From JANNVK01 sp031430435 (GTDB lineage: Bacteria; Acidobacteriota; Blastocatellia; Pyrinomonadales; Pyrinomonadaceae): a DNA stretch of 64,000 nucleotides. The notes under the pieces are model-generated. The model searched no databases, was not told the DNA's origin, and saw only the letters and a list, made by a program, of their open reading frames with translations. The first letter of the stretch is position 1. Every line of letters begins with the position of its first letter. Positions 1 through 7,555 of this stretch are shown piece after piece. The DNA is taken from contig JANPBM010000005.1 of NCBI GenBank assembly GCA_031430435.1, positions 11,366-75,365 on the forward strand, read 5' to 3'. The translations under genes were made by a program, and so were the position numbers.

Positions 1-27
1 AAAGGCGAAGATTTTTGAACGCATCAT
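1..27 (-). CDS. 5' end of a gene running off the left edge
   Basis: Two adjacent ATG codons on the minus strand (starting at 27 and 24) follow a GGAG ribosome-binding site with 5 to 8 bases of spacing. The nine visible codons read M-M-R-S-K-I-F-A-F, which looks like the beginning of a signal peptide, so the product is probably exported. Nothing more can be said because the rest lies outside the window. Confidence 0.45.
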
Positions 28-110
28 ACTTACTCCAATAATTACTTAGATTTAGAAGATTTTTTCTTAACTGAATTGTATGATGCCGCGAGATTTGAAA
101 TCGGTTGCTT

Positions 111-815
111 TTACACCGCAAAAAGTTTTTCGTAAATAATTGAAAGTCCGAGTCCGAAACTGAAAACCGCCGCCGCGAAACGAATAACTTTATTGAATGA
201 AACCAAATTAGTCGCCGTAAAATGAAACGGCAAGCCGACGATAAAGCTCATCAGCATCATTCCGCCGATTGAACCCGCGCCGAAAATAAGGATGTAAAGT
301 ACGGCGACAAAAGGAGATTTGATGTTCGGGACAATCAGCAGCATCAACGCCGCGCTTCCCGCCAATCCGTGAATCATTCCGATTATGACCGAACGCGGAC
401 TCAAATTGTGGTGCCACTTTTCGTTCGGTTTTTTGTCGTGCGAATGTGTGTGCAAATGTGCGTGTCCTTCGTGTTCGTGCGTGTGAACGTGAGCGTTTTT
501 GGTCAAATATAAATTTCGTAAAGCGTTAAGTCCCAGTAAAACAAGCATTACGCCGACTCCGGCTTCTAATCTTGCTTCTAATTGTTCGGAAATTTGCAGT
601 TTCAAAAAAATAACGACCAAACCAACGACGAGCAATGAAATTGTATGACCGATGCCCCACAATCCGCCGACAATCGACGATGCAAACAAGTTTTTCTTTT
701 CGCTGACAATGGTTGAAACGGCGGCGAGATGATCGGCTTCGGTCGCATGTTTCAGTCCGAGCAAAAAGCCGAAAACCAAAATTGAAAAAGTTGATAAGTC
801 TGATGTTAATTCCAT
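111..815 (-). CDS. NiCoT/HupE-UreH-like nickel/cobalt transporter
   Basis: This is a 234-residue inner-membrane protein with about six hydrophobic segments. The first segment carries HATEADH near residue 23, which is the HX4DH metal-selecting signature of nickel/cobalt permeases. Between residues about 108 and 128 there is a cytosolic-type His-rich loop (HVHTHEHEGHAHLHTHSH) expected to bind metal before transport. Family knowledge (NiCoT / UreH-like) supports uptake or export of Ni2+ or Co2+; direction and metal cannot be read from sequence. No urease or hydrogenase gene lies in the window, so the user of the metal is unknown. The next gene on the same strand, the M20 peptidase at 955-1956, is a metalloenzyme but is separated by 139 bases. 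Confidence 0.85.
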   Translation of the reverse strand: MELTSDLSTFSILVFGFLLGLKHATEADHLAAVSTIVSEKKNLFASSIVGGLWGIGHTISLLVVGLVVIFLKLQISEQLEARLEAGVGVMLVLLGLNALRNLYLTKNAHVHTHEHEGHAHLHTHSHDKKPNEKWHHNLSPRSVIIGMIHGLAGSAALMLLIVPNIKSPFVAVLYILIFGAGSIGGMMLMSFIVGLPFHFTATNLVSFNKVIRFAAAVFSFGLGLSIIYEKLFAV

Positions 816-954
816 AAAATCGCCCGCTTGTTTGAATCGAAAATTTTTAACGGCAAAAAAAAATTATCGCACGAATTCAGAAAACGTGCTATTAGACTTT
901 GTTCGATAAAATGTATGAACCGGATTCATTTTCCGCAAAGAAATTCAAAGCGAT

Positions 955-1956
955 TTACCGCGACAGCAATTTCTTTACCAAATTAACATAAAGATTGACC
1001 GCTTTTTCCAAGTCTTTTTTCATTACAAATTCATTTTTCGTATGCGCGTCTAAAATCGAACCTGCGCCAAGCAAAAGCGGCGTTCCCCAATTTGTAAGAT
1101 GCGGAATATCGGTTGTGAAGCGGACAACTTTTTGCGTAAAACCTTCAACCGCAAGCATTTTCACGGGCAAACTGTATGACGCAACTTCAAGTTCGCCGCG
1201 TTTGCCGACAATTTTTTCGAGCATTTCCGTAACAGGTTTTTCGTCCGTAACAAGCCGAACGTGAACAACCGAATCGGCAAACGGCGGAATTACGTTCGAT
1301 TGAATTCCGCCCGAAATCAGACCGATATTTAAGGTTGTATCGCCGAAAAATTCATCGGTCGGCAATTTGGTTTGGCGGAAATCCGTCAAAATATCGAGCA
1401 GTTTTTCAATCGCCGATTCGCCTTGTTCGGGATACGCGGAATGCGCGGCTTTGCCTTTTGTGCGTAAATTCATCCGCAACGAACCTTTTGAACCGATTGC
1501 CAAATCCAAATCCGTCGGTTCGCCGTTGATTAAATACTCGCACTTTTTGGCAATCGGATGATTATTGGCGACTTTTGCACCGGTCGAAGATTGTTCTTCG
1601 TCAACCGTAAACAGTAAACCGATGTCATTTATTCCTTGTTTGCGAAGTTCTTCCGCCGCAAAAATTTCGGACGCGATAATGCCTTTCGCATCGCACGAAC
1701 CGCGACCGTAAATCTTTTCCGCATCTTCAGTCGGCGAAATAAAAGGTGCGACCGTGTCTAAATGCGTTGACAGAAAAACTCGCGGTGTTTCGTTCAAATA
1801 CGCGATTACATTCGATTGATTTTCGGTAACAGGCTGTAATTCAACCGTCCAACCGAGTTTGGTCAAATAATCGCGCAAGAAAATTCCGACGGCATATTCA
1901 TCGCCCGAAACAGACGGAATTTCCATCAAAGATTTGGTTAATTCAAAAAGATTCAT
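955..1956 (-). CDS. M20 family metallopeptidase (ArgE/DapE/ACY1 type)
   Basis: The 333-residue protein has the M20 layout. Metal ligands are visible as H65 and D67 (STHLDTV), D89 (GRGSCDAKG), catalytic E120 with E121 (TVDEEQSS) and E146 (INGEPTDL). A dimerisation-domain segment with the conserved KGKAAHSAYPE follows near residues 168-178. It therefore cleaves an acyl or peptide bond of a small substrate in the cytoplasm using two Zn2+ or Co2+ ions. The subfamily (acetylornithine deacetylase, succinyl-diaminopimelate desuccinylase or carboxypeptidase) cannot be fixed; there are no arginine or lysine pathway genes nearby. Confidence 0.85.
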   Translation of the reverse strand: MNLFELTKSLMEIPSVSGDEYAVGIFLRDYLTKLGWTVELQPVTENQSNVIAYLNETPRVFLSTHLDTVAPFISPTEDAEKIYGRGSCDAKGIIASEIFAAEELRKQGINDIGLLFTVDEEQSSTGAKVANNHPIAKKCEYLINGEPTDLDLAIGSKGSLRMNLRTKGKAAHSAYPEQGESAIEKLLDILTDFRQTKLPTDEFFGDTTLNIGLISGGIQSNVIPPFADSVVHVRLVTDEKPVTEMLEKIVGKRGELEVASYSLPVKMLAVEGFTQKVVRFTTDIPHLTNWGTPLLLGAGSILDAHTKNEFVMKKDLEKAVNLYVNLVKKLLSR

Positions 1957-2500
1957 AAACTGAAATGATATACTAAATCAGGCTTTGAATGAAAAGCCGT
2001 ATTTGAAAAGCGGCTGTTCGTTGCCGAAAAATCAGCTTGGCGAAGACGGCGAGTATTTGGTTTATTCTTTTAATTACGCAGGTTAAAACCTTGTGATTTT
2101 ATTGCAAGAATTAACTATGTGTTCTTTTCTTGACTTTGCTTAAGAATGTTTTCGGCAAAGAATTTTGCCCAAATCGGTTGATATTCCGATAATTTTGAAA
2201 CTTCCTTTTTCAATATTTGTGTCTCAATACTTTTACACGTATTCGGTTTATTTTCTTATTGCAATTGTATCCGACTACTATCTTGACCTTTATTAAATAA
2301 AATGCTAAAAATTCCTATGGGATAAGAAAAATTGTTTTACCCGATTTTATTGATGACTACCGGTATCGAGACAGCCTCCGCTATCGAAATCTGACACAAC
2401 CCCTTACCTTTTCGAAAATATATTTTGATTAACAAGTGTTTTTAGACTCCTTTTAATAAATCTGACAGCTTTTTGTCCGTGGTTTTTCAAGTTTTACAGT
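1957..2500. other. 544-bp intergenic region with a gene remnant
   Basis: No intact gene is seen. A plus-strand frame open from 1964 to the TAA at 2084-2086 (40 codons, no start codon) reads like the C-terminal end of a protein (contains KSGCSLPKNQLGEDGEYL) and is probably a truncated remnant. A possible vegetative promoter for the downstream two-component operon is TTGACC (2283-2288), 17 bases, then TAAAAA (2306-2311), about 190 bp before the kinase start. Both readings are tentative. Confidence 0.3.
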
Positions 2501-3916
2501 ATGGTTTCTTTAGCAAATAAAAAGGGGTTTTGTTTTGTCAACTCAAGCGGTGTCGTTGAGTATATTTGCCCCGAATCGCTTAAATGTTTCGGCATTGTAT
2601 ATTCAAAAGCTCTTAATCAGAGAATTCATATCGTTTTAGACAAGGTTTTTGATAATCAATCGCTGGAAACCTTCAAAAATATTCATCAAATTAAGGAACG
2701 GCGTAACTTTCTGTTCTTAAATCGGCTCAACGGAAACGATACTTTTTTTCAAGTTCACCCGCAAGAATCCGGCTATAATATTTTTTTTCAAGAAACTAAT
2801 TTACAACTTTCCAAAGATTCGAGAGAGTTTTCTAAATTGGGCGGAATAATCGAGAAGACTTCAAAAGCCGCTTCCGAATGGCGTTTGGCTTTTGATTCAT
2901 TGGTTACTCCGATAATTATTCTCAATACCGATGAACACATTGTTCGTCTGAATGCCACCGCGCGTGAATTGATCGGGGAAGATTATAACGAAATTCTCAG
3001 ACAACCGATTCAAACTAATCGTTGGGGAAAGTTTTGGCGTGATGTTGCAAGCCTTGCGCATTTGGCTCAAGTTAAAAAAACGGTACAAAAAAAACAAGTT
3101 ATCGACCCCAAAACGGGACAGACGTGGGACATTAACGCAGATTACTTTTTTCCCTCTAAAACATCCGAACCGCGAATTATCATTATTCTTTACAACGAAA
3201 CTGAAAAAGTAAGCCTTCAGGAAACCATCAAGAAAAATGCGGTTATGTCGGCGATGGGAACTTTGGTGGCAGGCGTTGCTCACGAAGTTCGTAATCCGCT
3301 TTTCGGCATTTCGGCAATTCTCGACGCAATGGAAATGCAGTTCCAAAATAATGATAATTTCAGCGAATTCAGTCAAGTTTTGCGAAAGGAACTGAATCGT
3401 TTGACGAAGTTAATGAGCGAATTGTTAGAATACGGAAAACCGCCCAGCAACGAATTTGCCAAAGAGTCTATTTTCCCGATTATTCGCCAATCGATTGAAG
3501 CAGTGCAACCGTTAGCCAATAAGAATAAGGTAAAAGTTAAGTATGAAATTGACCAAACCTTACCTTTTATGATGATGGAGCGAAGTCGTTTGTCGCAGGT
3601 GTTTCAAAATCTTTTGGAAAATGCGATTCACTATACACCTGCCGGCGGTGAAGTTGCAATTATCGTTAAAATGAGCGATCAGTGGCGAAATCACCACATC
3701 GAATGTTTAGTCAAAGATAACGGAAAAGGTTTTGACGCAAAAGATTTGCCCAGACTTTTCGAGCCTTTTTTCTCACGCCGACGCGGCGGTACCGGATTAG
3801 GTCTTTCAATTGTTCAACGAATTGTCGAAGAACATCGCGGAACGATTTTCGCCAAAAATCACAGTCAAGGCGGAGCTGTTGTCCAAATGTTTTTTCCCTC
3901 TGCCGACAAGTATTAA
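2501..3916 (+). CDS. Cytoplasmic PAS sensor histidine kinase
   Basis: The 471-residue protein has no membrane segment, so it senses an internal or diffusible cue. An N-terminal PAS-like module (about 1-100) and a second PAS (about 125-235) precede the HisKA H-box AGVAHEVRNPL with phospho-accepting H261. The HATPase domain shows an N box (QNLLENAIHY), a G1 box (DNGKGFD), an F box (LFEPFFSRR) and a G2 box (GTGLGLSI). It lies 5 bp before an NtrC-type regulator and is very likely its cognate kinase, as in NtrB/NtrC. Position at the head of the gas vesicle locus suggests it governs vesicle production. It has no strong ribosome-binding site before the ATG, so the start is less certain. Confidence 0.9.
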   Translation: MVSLANKKGFCFVNSSGVVEYICPESLKCFGIVYSKALNQRIHIVLDKVFDNQSLETFKNIHQIKERRNFLFLNRLNGNDTFFQVHPQESGYNIFFQETNLQLSKDSREFSKLGGIIEKTSKAASEWRLAFDSLVTPIIILNTDEHIVRLNATARELIGEDYNEILRQPIQTNRWGKFWRDVASLAHLAQVKKTVQKKQVIDPKTGQTWDINADYFFPSKTSEPRIIIILYNETEKVSLQETIKKNAVMSAMGTLVAGVAHEVRNPLFGISAILDAMEMQFQNNDNFSEFSQVLRKELNRLTKLMSELLEYGKPPSNEFAKESIFPIIRQSIEAVQPLANKNKVKVKYEIDQTLPFMMMERSRLSQVFQNLLENAIHYTPAGGEVAIIVKMSDQWRNHHIECLVKDNGKGFDAKDLPRLFEPFFSRRRGGTGLGLSIVQRIVEEHRGTIFAKNHSQGGAVVQMFFPSADKY

Positions 3917-3921
3917 AAATT

Positions 3922-5274
3922 ATGTCAAATAAAAAACTTCTTTTGGTTGATGACGAAAGCTCAATCAGATTTGGTATCAAAGCCTTTCTTCGCAACTCCG
4001 GTTGGGAAGTCGAGGAAGCTGAAACTTGTGAGGAAGCAGTCGAAAAGTTCCGCGCTTTTTCGCCCGATGCCGCAGTTATTGACTTTTCTTTGCCTGACGG
4101 AACTGCTCTCGATTTGTTGCCGAAACTGAAAAACATTGACGCAGAAACGCCGATTGTTGTTTTGACGGGACATGGTTCGATTGATAATGCCGTGCAAACA
4201 ATTAAACTCGGAGCTGAAAATTTTTTGACAAAACCCGTCGAGCTTCCGGTTTTATCGGTTATCCTCGACAAACTCATTCAAAACCACCGAAATTTCCGCA
4301 AACAACTTGCCGAAGAATCCAGTCATGTCAACAAAGAAAAGAATCCTTTTCTCGGCAGCAGTAAATTGATCAAACAACTTGAATCTGATGCCGGCAAGAT
4401 TGCCAAAAGTGAAAGTTCGCTTCTGATAACGGGTGAAACCGGCACGGGGAAAAGTTTTTTGGCGCGTTGGATTCACGAAAACAGTTCGCGGGCAAAAGAG
4501 CCTTTTGTCGAACTTAATTGTGCCGGATTAAACCGCGAATTTTTGGAAACCGAACTGTTCGGACACGAAAAAGGCGCGTTCACGGGGGCAATCAACAAAA
4601 AACTCGGTTTACTTGAAATTGCCCATCACGGCACGATTTTTTTGGATGAAATCGGCGACATTGACCCGACCGTGCAACCGAAATTATTGAAAGTCTTGGA
4701 AGAAAAAACTTTTCGCAGACTCGGCGATGTGCGAGAAAAAAGCGTCGATATTCGCTTGATTGCGGCAACTAATCAAGATTTAACCCAACTTGTTGCCGAA
4801 AAGAAATTCCGCAGTGATTTGTATTTTCGGATCAACACCTTTACCTTGCAAATTCCGGCATTGAAAAACCGTCCCGAAGACATAGAAGTTTTGGCGCGTC
4901 ATTTGCTTTGCAAGTCATCAGGAGAGATGAAAAGACCCGGTGCCGAATTAACTCATGAGTCTGTTCAATCTTTGAAATTACACAACTGGACGGGGAACAT
5001 CAGAGAATTACGCAACGTTTTGGAACGCGCATTGATTCTCTCGGAAACTAAGTTGCTTGATGCCGACATTTTTCGGTTTGATTCCTTAAGTCTAAATGAG
5101 TCAGAGGGTTATGGTCTTGACCTAACGCTTGAAGAGGTCGAGAAAAAACATATCCGGAGAGTTTTGGAAACCCTTAAAGGAGATGTTACCGTTGCCGCTC
5201 AACGTTTGAATATTTCAAGAAGTTCTCTTTATCAAAGAATAAACCGATTTGGTTTAGATGAGTCTAAAGATTAG
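3922..5274 (+). CDS. NtrC-family sigma-54 activator
   Basis: Domains in order are a receiver (1-120, phosphorylated D54 in AVIDFSLPDG), an AAA+ domain (about 145-370) and a Fis-type helix-turn-helix near the C-terminus (VAAQRLNISRSSLYQRI). The AAA+ part has Walker A GETGTGKS, Walker B TIFLDEIGD and the intact sigma-54-contacting loop GAFTGA. This loop is diagnostic for enhancer-binding proteins acting on sigma-54 RNA polymerase. Candidate sigma-54 promoters are present before gvpA (11155-11170) and before the bilin-module operon (18146-18161), so these are the obvious targets. Serratia gas vesicle clusters are also known to carry an NtrC-type regulator (GvrA). Confidence 0.92.
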   Translation: MSNKKLLLVDDESSIRFGIKAFLRNSGWEVEEAETCEEAVEKFRAFSPDAAVIDFSLPDGTALDLLPKLKNIDAETPIVVLTGHGSIDNAVQTIKLGAENFLTKPVELPVLSVILDKLIQNHRNFRKQLAEESSHVNKEKNPFLGSSKLIKQLESDAGKIAKSESSLLITGETGTGKSFLARWIHENSSRAKEPFVELNCAGLNREFLETELFGHEKGAFTGAINKKLGLLEIAHHGTIFLDEIGDIDPTVQPKLLKVLEEKTFRRLGDVREKSVDIRLIAATNQDLTQLVAEKKFRSDLYFRINTFTLQIPALKNRPEDIEVLARHLLCKSSGEMKRPGAELTHESVQSLKLHNWTGNIRELRNVLERALILSETKLLDADIFRFDSLSLNESEGYGLDLTLEEVEKKHIRRVLETLKGDVTVAAQRLNISRSSLYQRINRFGLDESKD

Positions 5275-5332
5275 ATTTTTTGTCCAATCATTAGACAACC
5301 AATGTTTCCCACATCATATTGCAGTTGGAAAA

Positions 5333-5716
5333 ATGAAGACCAAACCAAACATTTTAATTGTCGAAGACGAACAAACAATTTCTTTCGCAATGAAGTCATA
5401 TTTCTCCGTTTCGGGGTTTGAAGTAGATTGCGCGATGGAATTGGAAGAAGCCCAAGCCTTTCTTTCGAATCTCAGTTATTCGGTAGTTGTGGCAGATTTG
5501 TGTTTGACCGGAATCGGCAGCGAAGAAGGTTTGGAAATTATTACTTTCGTTCGGCAAAACTGTCCGAAAACAAAAATTGTTCTCTTGACGGCTTATAAAA
5601 CTGCCGCACTTGAATTTGAAGCCCGTCGCCGAGGTGCAAATTTCGTCTTATCAAAACCTCAGCCTCTGGTTATTATTAAAGATATTCTAAATGAATTGAC
5701 CATTGGAGCTAACTAA
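5333..5716 (+). CDS. Single-domain response regulator (receiver only)
   Basis: A 127-residue CheY-like receiver with the acidic pocket (VEDEQ), a phospho-acceptor Asp in VVVADLCLTG, the conserved Thr in LLTAY and the Lys in LSKPQ. It has no output domain. I place the start at 5333, because the receiver fold begins directly there; a longer reading from 5258 adds 25 residues without homology that overlap the preceding gene. The stop shares one base with the next start. It probably acts as a phosphate sink or an adaptor between the kinase and the EAL protein. Confidence 0.82.
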   Translation: MKTKPNILIVEDEQTISFAMKSYFSVSGFEVDCAMELEEAQAFLSNLSYSVVVADLCLTGIGSEEGLEIITFVRQNCPKTKIVLLTAYKTAALEFEARRRGANFVLSKPQPLVIIKDILNELTIGAN

Positions 5717-6486
5717 TGAGCGATATAACTTTGTTGGATATGATTCTTGAGCCGGGAGGTATCGGGATTCTCTTTCAACCGATTGTCGAAATTATCGACG
5801 ACAAAAAAACTATTCACAGTTTGGAATGTCTGGCACGCGGTCCGGTCGGCACAAATGCCGAGATGCCGAACGTTTTGTTCGATTATGTGCGTCGCAAAAA
5901 CGAAGAAGTAATCGTTGACCAAACCTGTTTGACAACCGCTATAAAAATAATCAAAGACCTTCCGTCAACTTTTGATTACTCGCTTAATCTTCATACCCGA
6001 ACGCTGAAGGAAATGCCGGATTTTCACAGTTGGTTTATTGAGCAGATTAAACGCGCAGATATTTCTCCCGGAAGAATAGTTTTGGAATTGACTGCGGTCA
6101 ATGACGTAAATATTCATTCGGACGAATTGAAGGAAAATATCGAGAGATTGCGTGATGCCGGAGTTAGAATCGCTTTAGACGATTTCGGAGTCAAACAGTC
6201 TAACTTTATGCTGATAATGGATTTGCAGCCTCATCTGCTGTGGCTTGATCGCCAAATAGTTACGGGTTGCGGCAAAGACCCGAAAAAACTTTTTGTAATC
6301 GAAACATTGCAAAATTTTGCGGACAAAATCGGAACTTGTTTGATTGCCAAAGGAGTCGAAGAAGAAACTGATTACCAAGCATTGCGTCAAATCGGGGTGA
6401 ATATAATGCAGGGATTTTTGTTTGCTCCGCCGCTTGCGGGCGAGATGCTTTTTGAAACTTCATACTTACAGGATTGTTTCGTCTAA
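5716..6486 (+). CDS. EAL-domain protein, probably catalytically inactive
   Basis: This 256-residue protein is almost only an EAL domain. The signature appears as ECLARGP near residue 36, the Asn in LNLHTRT is present and DDFG is seen near residue 154. Two positions needed for c-di-GMP hydrolysis look altered: the second-glutamate motif reads ELTA, and the catalytic Lys motif (usually LKID) reads LWLD. I infer that it binds c-di-GMP or a protein partner rather than hydrolysing c-di-GMP. It is translationally coupled to the receiver gene upstream and lies between the regulators and the first gas vesicle gene, so a role in signal integration for buoyancy is plausible. Confidence 0.8.
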   Translation: MSDITLLDMILEPGGIGILFQPIVEIIDDKKTIHSLECLARGPVGTNAEMPNVLFDYVRRKNEEVIVDQTCLTTAIKIIKDLPSTFDYSLNLHTRTLKEMPDFHSWFIEQIKRADISPGRIVLELTAVNDVNIHSDELKENIERLRDAGVRIALDDFGVKQSNFMLIMDLQPHLLWLDRQIVTGCGKDPKKLFVIETLQNFADKIGTCLIAKGVEEETDYQALRQIGVNIMQGFLFAPPLAGEMLFETSYLQDCFV

Positions 6487-6488
6487 AA

Positions 6489-7049
6489 ATGAATCACCGG
6501 ACTTTAATTCTCATTCCAATCATTCATACTGCCGAAGATTTAGGTTCTTTTAATATCAAACCTAAAACCATCGCCCGGCGGATAGAATTTGAACGTAAGC
6601 AAAAGTTAATCAAAAAGGTTTGGGACGAAATTGAAAATAACCTGCTCGACCGGCAAATTTCTTTTGAAAATGCGTTTATTTATCAAGACAGCTTGCCCGT
6701 TTGCGGCAGAGAACTTGAAATTGTAAGGGAAGTTGCCGCGACAGGCAGCCCGAATTATCGGTTAATCTTGAAATTTATTGAACAAGGGGCAGAAATCATC
6801 GGAACGGAATCACCCGAACTGCTGAAATCAGAATACGAGGTACAATCTGAATTTATGAAAAACCCTAAAAACAAATCACTGATGGACAAATTGCGAAGAC
6901 TTTTAATCAAACGCGACCGATTTATTGCCGACAGAATAAGCGAAACTCTTTTGAGCGATAAACTCGGCATTCTGTTTATCGGAATGATGCACCAAGTTGA
7001 GACACAACTTCCGGAAGACATAAAAGTAGTGAAAGGAAAATTACAATGA
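6489..7049 (+). CDS. Conserved-looking hypothetical protein of the gas vesicle operon
   Basis: I do not recognise this 186-residue protein. It is soluble and mixed alpha/beta, begins with a hydrophobic strand (TLILIPIIHTAEDLG) and contains RRLLIKRDRFIADRI near residue 140 followed by a second strand (KLGILFIGMMH). The start at 6489 is preferred over 6474 because the hydrophobic strand starts immediately after it. It begins 2 bases after the EAL gene and overlaps GvpH by 4 bases, so it is clearly co-transcribed and probably works with the regulatory or chaperone parts of the locus. Confidence 0.7.
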   Translation: MNHRTLILIPIIHTAEDLGSFNIKPKTIARRIEFERKQKLIKKVWDEIENNLLDRQISFENAFIYQDSLPVCGRELEIVREVAATGSPNYRLILKFIEQGAEIIGTESPELLKSEYEVQSEFMKNPKNKSLMDKLRRLLIKRDRFIADRISETLLSDKLGILFIGMMHQVETQLPEDIKVVKGKLQ

Positions 7050-7555
7050 ACAAAAAAACTGAGAGTAACGCGGGCGGACTTTTCGGAGGTTTGGGCGATT
7101 TAATCGAAAAATTGACCGAACTTGCCGGAAAAGGTGAAGATTTGAATAAAACACAAGAATTTTCGACCGATTTTAACGGCAAAGAAATGAAAGGTGTTTA
7201 TGGTTTTAATGTCCGTTTCGGCATCGGCAACGATAAAAAATCGGGCATCAAAGTTGAACCTTTCGGCAATATGAAAGCCGATAAAAAGAAAGGTGTGTCA
7301 GTTGAAGAAATCCGCGAACCGATGGTTGATGTCATCGAAGAAGACGATCATTTTCTGATTTTAGCCGAAATGCCGGGCGTTTCCGCCAAAGATGTCAAAG
7401 TAGAAATAAACGATGATATTTTAGAACTTTCAGCCGAAAGCGGTGAGCGAAAATATCGTAAAGAAATTCTTTTATCCGCCGGTTGCGAAGGCAAAGCCAA
7501 AGTAAAATGTAATAACGGAGTAGTGGAAATCAGATGCCGGAAAATCTCAAATTAA
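7046..7555 (+). CDS. gvpH: GvpH-like Hsp20-family gas vesicle protein
   Basis: The 169-residue protein has a Gly-rich, amphipathic N-terminus (GGLFGGLGDLIEKLTELAG) and a C-terminal alpha-crystallin/Hsp20 fold (about 95-165) with the typical EMPGVSAKDVKVEI segment. Hsp20 proteins of the GvpH type occur in many gas vesicle clusters and are thought to keep the hydrophobic shell protein soluble. Its 3' end overlaps the CDC48-type ATPase start by 22 bases, implying coupled expression of a small heat-shock protein and an unfoldase. Confidence 0.85.
   Translation: MNKKTESNAGGLFGGLGDLIEKLTELAGKGEDLNKTQEFSTDFNGKEMKGVYGFNVRFGIGNDKKSGIKVEPFGNMKADKKKGVSVEEIREPMVDVIEEDDHFLILAEMPGVSAKDVKVEINDDILELSAESGERKYRKEILLSAGCEGKAKVKCNNGVVEIRCRKISN

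Noticed and set aside
5258..5332. Longer N-terminus for the stand-alone receiver protein
   Set aside because: The extra 25 residues have no receiver homology and overlap the upstream gene; 5333 begins at the fold.
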